NCBI RefSeq assembly: GCF_022369435.1
Contig: NZ_CP059597.1
Location: forward strand, 806,001-870,000
Length of the DNA: 64,000 nucleotides
DNA from: Campylobacter sp. RM10537
GTDB taxonomy: Bacteria > Campylobacterota > Campylobacteria > Campylobacterales > Campylobacteraceae
Direction: 5' to 3'
This document shows positions 31,243 to 41,694 of the stretch, in pieces. The notes beneath the pieces were generated by a model. It saw nothing but the letters and a program-made list of their open reading frames with translations. It searched no databases and was not told where the DNA came from. The translations under genes and the position numbers were made by a program. The number at the start of each line of letters is the position of its first letter. Position 1 is the stretch's first letter.

Positions 31243-32937
31243 TTAATTTTCCTTAATCAACTCACCATGTTCTAAACGATAAATACTATCACAATTTGTT
31301 ATAGTGGAAAGACGATGCGCGATGACAATCATCGTTTTATCTTTTGAAATTTTATAAATTTCATCCATAATCTTAGCTTCGCTTTTACTATCAAGTGCCG
31401 ATGTTGCTTCATCAAGAACTAAAATTTCAGGTTCTAAGTACAAAGCTCTAGCGATAGCTATACGTTGCTTTTGCCCTCCACTTAAATTGCTTCCACCATC
31501 TCCAACTTTTGTCCAAATTCCTTCAGGAAGGTGTTTAATAAAATGCTCTAAATTTGCTTGCTTAATCACTCTAAAAAGCTTATCTTCATCAAGCTCATCT
31601 GCAAAACTAATATTTTTAGCAATGCTATCATTAAAAAGATAAATATTTTGAGGTATATAGCCTATTTTTTGTCGATATTTTTTTGCATTTTTAGAATTTA
31701 ATTCTACCTCATCAACTAAAACTTTTCCCTCTTTTGGACTTAAAAGTCCTAAAATAATATCCACCAAAGTACTTTTGCCACAACCACTCTCTCCAATGAA
31801 AGCGATTTTTTCACCTTTTTTTATTTCTAAATTTAAACCGTTAAAAAGATTTTTTTTACCCTTATAGCCAAAACTTAAATTTTCAAGTCTAAGTTCTTTT
31901 TTAAAAGAAATTTCCTCATCGCCTAAATTTTCTTCCTCTTGCTTAAAGATTTGATAAATAATATCCAAGGAAGAGCGATAATAAATCAAATCATGATAAC
32001 TCGTAATAATACGATTTGCACTCGGCATTAAACGATAAAGTGCTAAAACAAAAATAGAAATTGTAGCTAAAATACCAGAAATATCGCTTTCATTTTTTAA
32101 AACCAAAAAAATAACTATAAAAACAAGGATACAAAAACCCACACCCTCTAAATAAATTCTAGGAATAGCGCTCATGCTTTCATTGGTAATATTTGCCTTA
32201 GCAAAAGCTTCGCTTTGAGCTTTAAAAAGATTTAAAATTCCATCCTCCTTGGTTTTAAGTTTAATGAGTTTAAAATTATTTAAATTAGTATTTAAAATTT
32301 CAAAAAAATTTTTCATCGCTTCTTCGCGTTTAAGTCCTGCTTTTTTAATAATAGGACTTAGAATTTTAATTAAAATAAGTGCATTAAAAATCATAAAAAT
32401 ACTTAGAAATAAGGTAATTTTATAATTAATCAAAAGCATTAAAATATAAAGTAGTATTACAACAAAAATTTCACTCATCATTAATAAAAACGAAGAAATC
32501 ATTGTGCTTAAATTATAAACTTCTCCTGTAATAGATTTTAAAATTTCAGATTGATTTTTTTGAGTAAAATTTTCATAATTAATATTTAAAAATTTTGCAA
32601 AAACTTTATAGGCTATATTATGATATCTTCCTTTAGAAAATTTGGCCAATAAATGAAAATAATAGCTATTTAAAAAAGCTCTTAAAACATAAAAAACAAT
32701 CAATATAAAACCAAAATAAACAATGATTTTAAATGTTGGCAAAGCTAGATAATTTTTAATTTCTATCAAATAATGATTGCGATCAAAATATGAAAAATCA
32801 CTTGCTAAAGTGATAAAAGGCATTACCAAAGAGATTGCAAAACTTTCTATAAAAGAAATTAAAACTGAAAAAAAAAGCAAAGAAAATAAAAATTTTTTAT
32901 CCTCTTTACTTAAAATAAAAAATAGCCTTTTTAGCAC
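31243..32937 (-). CDS. pglK: ABC-type lipid-linked oligosaccharide flippase
   Basis: Flips the completed undecaprenyl-PP-heptasaccharide to the periplasm using ATP. The protein (564 residues) has an N-terminal membrane domain of six helices and a C-terminal ATPase: Walker [11 protein letters not shown] (about residue 375), Q-loop YIPQNIYLF, signature [15 protein letters not shown], Walker [12 protein letters not shown] and the switch His in AHRLST. I chose the GTG at 32937 ([11 protein letters not shown]), which fits the C. jejuni start and length, with GGGA upstream. A start four codons earlier is possible. Overlaps gne by 7 nt. Confidence 0.95.
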   Translation of the reverse strand: MLKRLFFILSKEDKKFLFSLLFFSVLISFIESFAISLVMPFITLASDFSYFDRNHYLIEIKNYLALPTFKIIVYFGFILIVFYVLRAFLNSYYFHLLAKFSKGRYHNIAYKVFAKFLNINYENFTQKNQSEILKSITGEVYNLSTMISSFLLMMSEIFVVILLYILMLLINYKITLFLSIFMIFNALILIKILSPIIKKAGLKREEAMKNFFEILNTNLNNFKLIKLKTKEDGILNLFKAQSEAFAKANITNESMSAIPRIYLEGVGFCILVFIVIFLVLKNESDISGILATISIFVLALYRLMPSANRIITSYHDLIYYRSSLDIIYQIFKQEEENLGDEEISFKKELRLENLSFGYKGKKNLFNGLNLEIKKGEKIAFIGESGCGKSTLVDIILGLLSPKEGKVLVDEVELNSKNAKKYRQKIGYIPQNIYLFNDSIAKNISFADELDEDKLFRVIKQANLEHFIKHLPEGIWTKVGDGGSNLSGGQKQRIAIARALYLEPEILVLDEATSALDSKSEAKIMDEIYKISKDKTMIVIAHRLSTITNCDSIYRLEHGELIKEN

Positions 32938-33917
32938 TGTTTTTCCCAATCGTAAGCTGATTTACAGATTAAATCTAAATCATCAAATTTTGGCTGCCAA
33001 GAAGTTAAAGTTCTGATTTTTTGTGCATCAGAAATTAAAACACTTGGATCCCCTTCTCTACGTGGAGCAAGCTCTACTTTAAAATCTACTCCAGTCACCC
33101 TTTTCATAGACTCAATTACTTCTTTTACACTAAAACCATGGCCATAACCCACATTAAAAATATTGCTTTCGTTATTTTGTAAATATTCTAAAGCAGCTAA
33201 ATGCGCACTTGAAATATCATCAACATGGATATAATCTCTTATACAAGTTCCATCTTTTGTATCATAATCATCGCCAAAAATAAACATTTTTTCGCGTTTC
33301 TTTGCTGCACATTCTGCTGCTACTTTTATAAGTAAAGTTGCTTTTGGATAGCGTTGTCCTATGTTAAAATCCATGCAAGCACCCGCAACATTAAAATATC
33401 TTAAAATACAGTACTTAAATTCAGGATGAGCTTTATTAGCATCCCTTAAAACCTCTTCACTCATTAATTTGCTTCTACCATAAGGATTAATAGGCGCTAA
33501 AGGACTATTTTCACTTACAACAGGAGTTTGAGGTTCGCCATAAGTTGCAGCCGTAGAAGAAAAGATAAATTTATTCACACCTGTTTCTATGCAAGTTTTA
33601 ATTAAATTGGTTGTATTTATTGTATTATTCATATAATATTTTAAAGGGTTTTGAGTGCTTTCAAAAACTTCTATACTTGCTGCAAAATGAACAATTGCAT
33701 CAAATTTTTCCTTTTCAAATAAAGATTTTACTTCTTTAAAATCACTCAAATCCAATTCAAAAAATTTAAAATCTCTTATATTTTGTAAATCATTAATTGC
33801 AATTTTTGATCCCTTAGAAAGATTATCTAAAACACAAAGTTCATGTTCTGTTTTTAAAAACTGTCTTAAAGTGTGAGAGCCAATATATCCTGCACCACCA
33901 CTGATAAGAATTTTCAT
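32931..33917 (-). CDS. gne: UDP-GlcNAc/UDP-Glc 4-epimerase
   Basis: Interconverts UDP-GlcNAc/UDP-GalNAc and UDP-Glc/UDP-Gal, supplying GalNAc for PglA, PglJ and PglH and Gal for LOS. The 328-residue SDR protein has [14 protein letters not shown] at the N-terminus, [12 protein letters not shown], the catalytic [12 protein letters not shown] (YxxxK) and RYFNVAGA. It is annotated as galE in older genomes; gne is the functional name in C. jejuni. It is the first gene of the pgl operon. Confidence 0.95.
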   Translation of the reverse strand: MKILISGGAGYIGSHTLRQFLKTEHELCVLDNLSKGSKIAINDLQNIRDFKFFELDLSDFKEVKSLFEKEKFDAIVHFAASIEVFESTQNPLKYYMNNTINTTNLIKTCIETGVNKFIFSSTAATYGEPQTPVVSENSPLAPINPYGRSKLMSEEVLRDANKAHPEFKYCILRYFNVAGACMDFNIGQRYPKATLLIKVAAECAAKKREKMFIFGDDYDTKDGTCIRDYIHVDDISSAHLAALEYLQNNESNIFNVGYGHGFSVKEVIESMKRVTGVDFKVELAPRREGDPSVLISDAQKIRTLTSWQPKFDDLDLICKSAYDWEKQC

Positions 33918-33977
33918 TTTTTTCCTTTCTTAATTACTAAATAACTTGATTAAATTCTAATATATTTATTTTAACGA

Positions 33978-34769
33978 TTAAAATTGTATCTTAGAAATTT
34001 CATTTTCGCACGCTTTACAAAAGACTTCAACATAAGAGCGATCAGTTTTTTTTGTTTTTAAAAATTCACTCATATTATCTAAAAAGCAAACATAATCTTC
34101 ATCATTGATATTTGCTTTAATCAATTCATATTTTAAAAAAAGCATATAAGTGTTTAAAACATCGCTTTCACAATACTCATGAATTTTTTCGAGTTTATCT
34201 TCATAATATAAACTCATCACCTCATTACCATGCACATCATATTTTCCTGGCAAATCAGCCATAGCACAAAGCACATCAAGCTTCATCCCTCTAAATCCTC
34301 CAAAACTTTCAAATAAATCACAATGTTTAAGTTCTGAAAAACGCGTTTTATAATTATTCCATTTATCGCTTTGGGTATCAAGATAATTTGCTGCTTTAAT
34401 ATTATATTTTAAAGCCCTTAAAACCAATAAAGGCATATCAAAATTTTTTCCATTATAACTGACTAATTTTGGTTCATGCTTTTCAATAAAAGAAAAAAAA
34501 TTATCAATCATTTCTTTTTCATTGTCGCCATCTATTTTATTGACTTTAATAAATTTACCAAAATTATCAGCAATTACCGCACAAATACTTACAATTTTAT
34601 GATAAGGCAAGGGTAAAAATTCATTCCCACTTTGTTCTTTTTGCCATTCTAAAGCTTTTAAACTTACCTCTAAATCACTCCCTTTAAAAGCTAAAGTTTT
34701 ACGGATTAAATCAACATCAGGGATACTCTCGCAATCAAAAATACAAATATAGCCTTCATTTTTAATCAT
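33978..34769 (-). CDS. wlaX: Predicted 3'-5' exonuclease of the PolB-exonuclease-like family
   Basis: A 263-residue protein with the DEDD nuclease pattern: IFDCESIPDVD at the N-terminus (D and E), LVSYNGKNFDMPLL in the middle and IHEYCESDVLNTYMLF for the last Asp. This is the stand-alone PolB-exonuclease-like fold. Despite the wla name, which reflects its position, nothing in it suggests sugar chemistry. It is transcribed toward gne and divergently from waaC. Confidence 0.82.
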   Translation of the reverse strand: MIKNEGYICIFDCESIPDVDLIRKTLAFKGSDLEVSLKALEWQKEQSGNEFLPLPYHKIVSICAVIADNFGKFIKVNKIDGDNEKEMIDNFFSFIEKHEPKLVSYNGKNFDMPLLVLRALKYNIKAANYLDTQSDKWNNYKTRFSELKHCDLFESFGGFRGMKLDVLCAMADLPGKYDVHGNEVMSLYYEDKLEKIHEYCESDVLNTYMLFLKYELIKANINDEDYVCFLDNMSEFLKTKKTDRSYVEVFCKACENEISKIQF

Positions 34770-34835
34770 AATTTAACCTTCTTTTGTAAAATTATTTGTT
34801 AAAATCATAGCAAAAAAATCACAATATGGGTTTGG

Positions 34836-35864
34836 ATGAAAATAGCAATCGTTCGTTTATCCGCTTTAGGCGATATTATACAAAGTGCTGTAGTACTTCA
34901 ATTTATTAAAAATTTTAAAAAAGATATAGAAATTCATTGGTTTGTAGATGAAAAATTTAAAGGCATACTCAAAAACCATCCGCTAATTGATAAGCTTTAT
35001 GCTTTACCCTTAAAAGATAAGCATTTTTTTAAAAGCTTAAAAATTTTACTTAAGGCTAGAAAAAATAATTATACCGCTGTTATTGATTTGCAAGGGCTTA
35101 TAAAATCAGCTATAGTAAGTCGAATTTTAAGCCGCAATAATTTTGGCTTTGATCAAAATAGCCTAAAAGAAAGTTTTGCACATAATTTTTATAATCAAAA
35201 ATTAAACATAGATTATAATGAAAATGTATTTGTAAGATATTTAAACCTTGCTTCTTTTACCCTTAATGAGGATTTTAATCCAAAAGATTTAGCTTTTAAA
35301 AAAGATGTTTTTTACGTGGATGAAAATTTAAAACAACTTTTATCTAAAAAATTAAAAATTGATCAAAATAAAAAAAATATACTCATACATGTTGGTTCAA
35401 GTGTAGAAAATAAAATTTACCCTAAAACAAAAGTTACCCTACTTTGCAAACTTATCATCCAAGAATTTCCTGAAGCTAAAATTTTCTTATCTTGGGGAAA
35501 TGTTAAAGAATTTGAATTTGCTAAAGATGTTATCAATTTAAGTGCAATTGATGAAAAAAATATAGAACTTGCTCCAAAATTTAACCTAGAAGAACTTATG
35601 GCATTTACAAAAACAATGGATTTAATCATAGGTAATGATAGTGGTCCAACCCATCTTGCTTTTGCCTTAAATAGACCTTCTATCACGATATTTGGAGCGA
35701 CTCCAAGCTATAGAAATGCTTATAAAACAAGTATTAATAAAATCATAGATGCAGGCAAAAAAATCACAAATTCTAAGCATATCGATAAAAGTGATTTTTG
35801 TATCATGCGTATAGAAGAAGAGGATATTTTAAAACTAATCAAGGAAATTTTTGATGAAAAATAA
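34836..35864 (+). CDS. waaC: LOS heptosyltransferase I
   Basis: Adds the first L-glycero-D-manno-heptose to Kdo-lipid A. The 342-residue GT9 protein begins MKIAIVRLSALGDIIQS and has IIGNDSGPTHLAFALNRPSI near the C-terminus, the donor-site signature of heptosyltransferases. It marks the conserved left edge of the LOS locus. The htrB start lies inside its 3' end. ADP-heptose is supplied by gmhA/hldE/gmhB/hldD at 55743-59142. Confidence 0.95.
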   Translation: MKIAIVRLSALGDIIQSAVVLQFIKNFKKDIEIHWFVDEKFKGILKNHPLIDKLYALPLKDKHFFKSLKILLKARKNNYTAVIDLQGLIKSAIVSRILSRNNFGFDQNSLKESFAHNFYNQKLNIDYNENVFVRYLNLASFTLNEDFNPKDLAFKKDVFYVDENLKQLLSKKLKIDQNKKNILIHVGSSVENKIYPKTKVTLLCKLIIQEFPEAKIFLSWGNVKEFEFAKDVINLSAIDEKNIELAPKFNLEELMAFTKTMDLIIGNDSGPTHLAFALNRPSITIFGATPSYRNAYKTSINKIIDAGKKITNSKHIDKSDFCIMRIEEEDILKLIKEIFDEK

Positions 35865-36735
35865 AGATTGGCTTTATCTTTTTGCTTATTATATACTTAA
35901 ATTTTTAGTGATAATTATGCCCAATTTTATTCTCAATTTTTTAGCTTTTATCGTTGCAAAAATCGTTTTTAAGTTCAATCATAAACATAGAAAAATTATA
36001 GACATCAATCTTCAAATTTGCTTTCCTGAAAAAAATCAACTCCAAAGAGATCAACTCTCTTTTCAAATTTATCGCAATTTTGCTAATTTTGGATTAGATT
36101 GTATTAAAAATCAAAACACAAGCAAGGAAAAAATCTTAAATAAAATCGTTATTGATAATGAAAAAATATTAAATGAAGCTTTAAAAAGCCAAAGAGGTAT
36201 TATATTTACAACTGCACATTATGGGAATTGGGAACTTCTAAGTCTTGCTTATGCTGCTAAATTTGGAGCAATTTCTATAGTTGGAAGAAAACTAGAAAGC
36301 CAAAAAATGGATTCTATTTTAGCTAAAAATCGTACCCAATTTGACATAGAACTTATCGAAAAACAAGGCGGTTTAAGAAAAATGCTAAATGCGATTAAAA
36401 ATAATAGAGCATTGGGCATACTCACTGATCAAGATTGCACAGATAATGAAAGTATAAAACTTGATTTTTTTGGTAAAAAAGTTAATTACCAAATGGGCGC
36501 TAGTGTTTTAGCACAAAGAACAAAGGCTTTGATTTTACCTGCTTTTGTATATCAAGGTAAGGATAAAAAATTTCATATCCGATTTTTTAAAACTATGGAT
36601 CCTTTAGAAAAAAGTATTGAAGAACTTACGCTTTATCAAGCAAATTGTTGCGAAGAAATGATTAAATTTAAACCTGATGAATATTTCTTCTTTCATCGTC
36701 GCTTTTCAAGCTATAAAGAGGAGATCTATTTATGA
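35854..36735 (+). CDS. htrB: Lipid A biosynthesis acyltransferase
   Basis: Adds a secondary acyl chain to lipid A at the inner membrane (also called waaM or lpxL). The 293-residue protein has one N-terminal hydrophobic anchor (about 10-35), the H-x4-E acyltransferase motif in TTAHYGNWELLS, and the downstream LGILTDQD segment. I chose the ATG at 35854: AAGGA lies 8 nt upstream. A TTG immediately before it would be too close. Overlaps waaC by 11 nt and the next gene by 4 nt. Confidence 0.93.
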   Translation: MKNKDWLYLFAYYILKFLVIIMPNFILNFLAFIVAKIVFKFNHKHRKIIDINLQICFPEKNQLQRDQLSFQIYRNFANFGLDCIKNQNTSKEKILNKIVIDNEKILNEALKSQRGIIFTTAHYGNWELLSLAYAAKFGAISIVGRKLESQKMDSILAKNRTQFDIELIEKQGGLRKMLNAIKNNRALGILTDQDCTDNESIKLDFFGKKVNYQMGASVLAQRTKALILPAFVYQGKDKKFHIRFFKTMDPLEKSIEELTLYQANCCEEMIKFKPDEYFFFHRRFSSYKEEIYL

Positions 36736-37433
36736 ATCTTTCAATTGTAATTTTAACATTCAATAGTCAAAGATACCTCCAAGAAGTACTAAAAAGTGTT
36801 CAATTTGCCAATGAAGTAATTATAGTAGATAGTGGGAGTACAGATGATAGTTTAAAAATTGCAAATACTTTTGACAATGTAAAAATTTTTCATCAAAATT
36901 GGCTTGGTTTTGCAAAACAAAAACAATTTGGTGTTGATAAAACAACTAACGAATGGGTGTTCATACTCGATAGCGATGAAATTTTTACAAAAAAATTAGA
37001 AAAAGAAGTTTTACAAACTATAAAAAATCCTATATTTAAAGCATACAAAGTAGCAAGATTAAATTTTTTCTTTGGAAAGGCCATAACAAGAATGGGCTTA
37101 TATCCGGATTATAATATAAGATTATTTCATAAAAAATATGCAAAATTTAATGAAAGAGAAGTCCATGAAAGTATAATTTGCAAAGAAAAAATAGGATTTT
37201 TACAACACTATTTTTTACATTATGCATATGAAAGTATAGAGCAATTTATAAATAAACAAAATATTTATTCGAGTTTAAATCCCAAGAAAAATAATTTTAT
37301 AAAAGCTATAATAAATCCTTACTGGACTTTTTTTAAACTTTATTTTATAAAGTTAGGTTTTTTAGAGGGAAAAAATGGATTTATAATTGCAAAATTATAT
37401 GCTCAATATACTTTTTGGAAGTATATCAAATAG
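36732..37433 (+). CDS. GT2 LOS inner-core glycosyltransferase, single-domain
   Basis: A 233-residue GT-A enzyme of the LgtF/WaaE type: MNLSIVILTFNSQRYLQEVL, IIVDSGSTDDSL and FILDSDEIFT (metal-binding acidic motif), then RLFHKKYAKFNEREVHE. This is the family that puts beta-1,4-glucose on heptose I. C. jejuni strains carry either a short one-domain form or the long two-domain Cj1135 form, which also decorates heptose II. This is the short form, so only one inner-core glucose is predicted from it. It is the last rightward gene before the variable operon. Confidence 0.88.
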   Translation: MNLSIVILTFNSQRYLQEVLKSVQFANEVIIVDSGSTDDSLKIANTFDNVKIFHQNWLGFAKQKQFGVDKTTNEWVFILDSDEIFTKKLEKEVLQTIKNPIFKAYKVARLNFFFGKAITRMGLYPDYNIRLFHKKYAKFNEREVHESIICKEKIGFLQHYFLHYAYESIEQFINKQNIYSSLNPKKNNFIKAIINPYWTFFKLYFIKLGFLEGKNGFIIAKLYAQYTFWKYIK

Positions 37434-37459
37434 ACTTTTTTATATTTTAAGCTTAACAA

Positions 37460-38233
37460 TCAAGTATTTTTATAAGGCTTAATCTTTCTTAAACTAGGAA
37501 AAAAATATTTTATAAAAATATGAAATTTTTTAATATACTTACTTATTTTACTTCTTTTTTTAAGAAATTTTTTATCATCTTGAGTGGAACTTTCAAGCAT
37601 AAAATTTTCATGTGCGCAAATCAATACTGGAAATAAGGCATAAGTATTTAGAACCTTTTCATTGCAAGTAAGAGCATCTATAGGTAAATACATTTTTTTT
37701 AAATGAGAGAGCAATTTCAAAGCTCCATTTTTAGTTATAAAATAACCATAAGTACCATTACCTCTGCTAATCAAGCGGCGAATTTTATAATTTGCAATTT
37801 TTTTTACAAATCTTCTTGAATATGGACTTTCTATCCTAAAGCCATCATCATTATAAACTTGTCTTTGATGACCTAGTAATAAAAGCTCTAGATCTTTAGG
37901 GAATTCATTGATATATTTTAAAAAATTAAGTAATCTTTCATCAAAATATGCATCATCTTCTAAAATAATAGCATGATTTACATCCTCTCGTAACATTTTT
38001 TCATAACATTTTTTATGAGATAAAGAGCAACCAAGCTCCCCAAGACCCAATTTTCTTTTATGAAAATTAAGCATTTTATCATAATCAACTATATTTAAAT
38101 ACTCATTTTTGTCTATAGTTTTTCCATCAACTGCTTCAATAATTTCATAATCAAGTTTATATTTTTGACATAATTGACTTATATATTTTTTTCTTTGGGT
38201 TGCTTTTTTAAGATTTATAATTAAAAATTTCAT
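37460..38233 (-). CDS. GT25 family LOS glycosyltransferase
   Basis: A 257-residue protein beginning MKFLIINLKKATQRKKYI with YEIIEAVDGKTID, GCSLSHKKCYEKML and AIILEDDAYFDERLL, the GT25 (Lex2B/LgtB-like) motifs including the EDDA acidic site. GNGTYGYFITKNGALKLL is also typical. It is likely to add galactose or a related hexose to LOS; linkage and donor are not readable. It is the last gene of the leftward variable operon, with a basic C-terminal tail for membrane contact. A second GT25 lies at 54967. Confidence 0.87.
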   Translation of the reverse strand: MKFLIINLKKATQRKKYISQLCQKYKLDYEIIEAVDGKTIDKNEYLNIVDYDKMLNFHKRKLGLGELGCSLSHKKCYEKMLREDVNHAIILEDDAYFDERLLNFLKYINEFPKDLELLLLGHQRQVYNDDGFRIESPYSRRFVKKIANYKIRRLISRGNGTYGYFITKNGALKLLSHLKKMYLPIDALTCNEKVLNTYALFPVLICAHENFMLESSTQDDKKFLKKRSKISKYIKKFHIFIKYFFPSLRKIKPYKNT

Positions 38234-38267
38234 TTCATTTCCATTACCAATTGCTTAATATATCTAT

Positions 38268-39389
38268 TTATATTCCATCCATTTTTTGTTTTATTATATT
38301 ACAATCAATTTTCCAATCATTTAAAACAGTAACTATTTTTTCAATTTCATCTTGTGTCATAACGGGTGATATAGGTAATGATAAAACTTCATTATGTATT
38401 TTCTCTGTTGTAGGCAATGATAAATCGTTAAATTCTTTATAACACTCTTGCTTATGTGGAGGTATAGGATAATGAATAATGGTTTGTATATTTTTTTCAT
38501 TTAGGTATTTTTGTAAATTATTTCTAAATTTTGTTCTAATTACAAACAAATGCCATACATGATCAAATTGATTATGAGGTAATATGATATTTTCATTTTT
38601 TATATTTTCTAAATAATATTTGGCTATATTTTTTCTTTTATTATTATCTTCATTTAAATATTGCAATTTTATGTTTAAAATTCCTGCTTGAATTTCATCT
38701 AGTCTTGAATTCAATCCTTGATATGCATTTTCATATTTTTTTAAAGATCCATAATTAGATAAAGCTCTTATTTTTGTAGCTAATATATCATCATTTGTAC
38801 AAATACAACCACCATCTCCTAAAGCACCTAAATTTTTACCAGGATAAAAAGAAAAACCGGCAGCATCACCTAAATTTCCAACTTTTTTATTTTTATAAAT
38901 TGCTCCATGAGCTTGTGCACAATCTTCTATTATTTTAAGATTATATTTTTTTGCTATATTTTGAATAGCATCCATATTACACACTTGTCCATAAAGATGG
39001 ACTACCATTATAGCTTTTGTTTTACTCGTGATTTTTTGCTCAATTAAATTCGGATTTATATTATAAGTATTTATATCAGGTTCTATAAAAATAGGTTTAC
39101 AATGATTATCTGTAATTGCTAAAATAGAAGCTATATAAGTATTTGCAGGAACTATTATTTCATCATCTTTACAAAATTCATAAGCTTTTATAATAAGCCT
39201 TAATGCATCAAGACCATTTGCTACACCAATACAATGTTTAACACCACAATATTGTGCAAATTTTTTTTCAAAATTTCCACATTGTTTTCCAAGTATATAC
39301 CAGCCGCTTTGCAAAACATCGTTAAAAATTTGTTTAATTTCTTTATCAAAACGATGATTTATTTTATAAAGATCTAAAAAATTAACCAT
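38268..39389 (-). CDS. dTDP-3-keto-6-deoxyhexose 3-aminotransferase (FdtB/QdtB type)
   Basis: A 373-residue DegT/DnrJ/EryC1 PLP enzyme. The cofactor lysine is K185 in [17 protein letters not shown] and the ring-contacting acid is D156 in [10 protein letters not shown]. With rfbA, rfbB and the 3,4-ketoisomerase of the same operon it would make dTDP-3-amino-3,6-dideoxy-glucose or -galactose. The stereochemistry cannot be read from the sequence by eye. It is separated from the other three pathway genes by five genes. Overlaps the upstream GT2 by 16 nt. Confidence 0.85.
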   Translation of the reverse strand: MVNFLDLYKINHRFDKEIKQIFNDVLQSGWYILGKQCGNFEKKFAQYCGVKHCIGVANGLDALRLIIKAYEFCKDDEIIVPANTYIASILAITDNHCKPIFIEPDINTYNINPNLIEQKITSKTKAIMVVHLYGQVCNMDAIQNIAKKYNLKIIEDCAQAHGAIYKNKKVGNLGDAAGFSFYPGKNLGALGDGGCICTNDDILATKIRALSNYGSLKKYENAYQGLNSRLDEIQAGILNIKLQYLNEDNNKRKNIAKYYLENIKNENIILPHNQFDHVWHLFVIRTKFRNNLQKYLNEKNIQTIIHYPIPPHKQECYKEFNDLSLPTTEKIHNEVLSLPISPVMTQDEIEKIVTVLNDWKIDCNIIKQKMDGI

Positions 39390-40435
39390 GATAATATACC
39401 TATAACAATTAATTCAAATACAATAATATATATTAAAATAAATGATACTCGTTTGTATTTTTTATATTTTTTAAAAAATTTTTCACTTTTAAATAATTTT
39501 ACCAAAGCTAAATAATCTTTGAAAGTAAAATTATACTTTTCATTTAATATTTTTACATTATTTATTTCATTATAGAATTTCATTATCTTATGATAACCCC
39601 AAATTTTTCTAAATTTATCTTCAGACTCCAGAGCCATTCGACCTAAAAAAAATTCTAAAGTATTGCCATAAGGCTTAATCTTGGTTTTTTCTATTTCATT
39701 CTTAAATATATTTTCTAATAATTTTTCATCTTTGATTTTTAAAAAAGAATCCATTAAAAAATTGATTTCCAAATTTTCTCTTATAATTGTAGAGTCTATC
39801 CTAGCACTTATACTTGCACTTTCACTTGATATTCTATATTGTATCAAATGCTCTTTTAAAAATAAAATTTTAGAATTATTTAAAATTAATTCTACATGCA
39901 TTTTAGTATCTTGGTGATTGCACATAGAATTATCTAAAGGATATATTTTTTTAAAAAAAGTTGTTCTAATAGACATACCCACAGAAGCTAAACAATTGCC
40001 CTTAAAAAAGATATGGTTTAAAATATCAATATTTTCTTTACTAGAATATCGATTTTTTTTCTGAAAAACATTATTTTCATCTATTATACTGATATTTGGA
40101 TATATCACATCCACATCACTATCTTTAAATGTTTGATATATAACTTCTAAGGCATTTTTTTCCAATATATCATCACTTGCACAAAGTACTATGTATTCTC
40201 CATTTGAATTTTCAAAGGCTGTATTTAATGTTGCATTTATACCTTTATTAAATTCATGTTTTATGAGTTTTATTCTAGAATCATTAAATTTTTGAATTTC
40301 TTGAATACTATTATCAGTTGAATAATCATCCACAATAATGAGTTCAAAATCTTGAAAACTTTGCTCTAAAACACTTTGTAAATAATATTTAATATATTTT
40401 TCATGATTAAAACATGGAGTTAGAATTGAAATCAT
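39374..40435 (-). CDS. GT2 glycosyltransferase with C-terminal membrane segment
   Basis: A 353-residue GT-A enzyme: [52 protein letters not shown] and VLCASDDIL (acidic site; CASDD in place of the common FLDSDD). The C-terminus has a hydrophobic helix (about residues 325-353) for membrane attachment. Its place beside the 3-aminosugar aminotransferase and CDP-glycerol genes suggests it attaches one of these unusual units or the sugar that carries it. The specific donor is unknown. Confidence 0.83.
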   Translation of the reverse strand: MISILTPCFNHEKYIKYYLQSVLEQSFQDFELIIVDDYSTDNSIQEIQKFNDSRIKLIKHEFNKGINATLNTAFENSNGEYIVLCASDDILEKNALEVIYQTFKDSDVDVIYPNISIIDENNVFQKKNRYSSKENIDILNHIFFKGNCLASVGMSIRTTFFKKIYPLDNSMCNHQDTKMHVELILNNSKILFLKEHLIQYRISSESASISARIDSTIIRENLEINFLMDSFLKIKDEKLLENIFKNEIEKTKIKPYGNTLEFFLGRMALESEDKFRKIWGYHKIMKFYNEINNVKILNEKYNFTFKDYLALVKLFKSEKFFKKYKKYKRVSFILIYIIVFELIVIGILSWLIF

Positions 40436-41694
40436 GATAATTCCTTTAAAATTTTATTATAAATTATTTGTGTAGAATATGGATAATTAATTGCAACTTC
40501 ATTATTAACAAAATCATTTCTAAAATATTTTTTATAATCTCTATCTCCTAATACTACATTTTCAATAAAATCATAAAAATCTCCTTCTTGAAAAAGACAA
40601 TAATGCGATTGAATACATTTCTTGCCAAAATCTGTAAGTATATTATTTGTATCACAACTCATCATAAAAGCAACTGGTCTTTTTAAATAAAGATATTCAG
40701 CCATAAACGAACCACAATCATGTATTAATCCATCAGATTCTGAAAATAATTTCAAATAATCTCCTTGCTCTGATAAAACAATATTTTTGTGCGATAATAA
40801 TTTATTTAAATAATTATTAGTTTTTTCTTCACCCCAAATATTGTTTTTTAAATTATAAATAAGCAAAGGATGGGGTCTAAAAATAAAATTTATATATGGA
40901 TATTTTTTTGGCAACTCTAAAAATAAATTATAATATTTTAAAAAATTACCTATTTTAAAACCAGAGTTTTGTATAGTATGATGAGGTGCAATTATAATAT
41001 TTTTTTTATCTTGTCCCTTTTTTAAATAATTAAAAAATTTATCCATTTTAGGGTATCCAGATAAATATAAATTTTTTGCTTTTTTAATTCTATATTTATT
41101 TGCTAATCTTAATACTTCTTTATTTTCAACAAACCAAATCCATAAATAATTTAAATAATATAGCCGTAAATTTTGAATTGTTATTATGCATCGTCCTGAA
41201 TAAAAATAACTGATATAAAATACTGGAATGTTTTTTTTAATCCAATATTCAATTTTAAAAAATGTATGTGACATACTATCATATGGATTATTTGTTGTCA
41301 TGATATCAAATTCGGATGAATAATCTATAAATTTATTTTCATCTGCTATATACCCATGTAAAACTTTTTTAGTTCCATATATTTGAACCAGTTCATTAAA
41401 AGTTTTATCATATTGATGAATTAAATTTTTATCACTTCTTGAGCAGTCTGGATTTACTATAAAATAAGGATCAAATTTTGAATTGTTTAATAATTTATCA
41501 AAAATAGAAATATTTTGAATATCTGTAGAATACATACACAAAAAAGCAATTTTAATCTTAGATTTGGTTTTGATTTTTTTTAATTTTAATTTTAATTTTA
41601 TAGAGCGTAGTAAATATTTAAAATGTATGATTATAAAATTAGTTTCTTTTAATCTAATCAAATCAATACAATCTTGTACAAATTTAATTCTCAT
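40432..41694 (-). CDS. CDP-glycerol glycerophosphotransferase-like protein
   Basis: A 420-residue protein of the TagB/TagF-like GT-B family. Motifs seen are IIAPHHTIQNSGF (about residue 235), INFIFRPHPLL and the donor-site segment LIHDCGSFMAEYLYLKRPVA near residues 327-346, with its conserved Asp, Ser and Glu. The N-terminal part is basic and likely touches the membrane. It overlaps the tagD-like gene by 4 nt. Predicted job: transfer of glycerol phosphate (possibly another polyol phosphate) from the CDP-activated donor onto LOS. Its acceptor is not known. Confidence 0.8.
   Translation of the reverse strand: MRIKFVQDCIDLIRLKETNFIIIHFKYLLRSIKLKLKLKKIKTKSKIKIAFLCMYSTDIQNISIFDKLLNNSKFDPYFIVNPDCSRSDKNLIHQYDKTFNELVQIYGTKKVLHGYIADENKFIDYSSEFDIMTTNNPYDSMSHTFFKIEYWIKKNIPVFYISYFYSGRCIITIQNLRLYYLNYLWIWFVENKEVLRLANKYRIKKAKNLYLSGYPKMDKFFNYLKKGQDKKNIIIAPHHTIQNSGFKIGNFLKYYNLFLELPKKYPYINFIFRPHPLLIYNLKNNIWGEEKTNNYLNKLLSHKNIVLSEQGDYLKLFSESDGLIHDCGSFMAEYLYLKRPVAFMMSCDTNNILTDFGKKCIQSHYCLFQEGDFYDFIENVVLGDRDYKKYFRNDFVNNEVAINYPYSTQIIYNKILKELS

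Noticed and set aside
37434-37459. Possible terminator between the convergent GT2 and GT25 genes
   Set aside because: Only a short T-rich stretch and no convincing stem.
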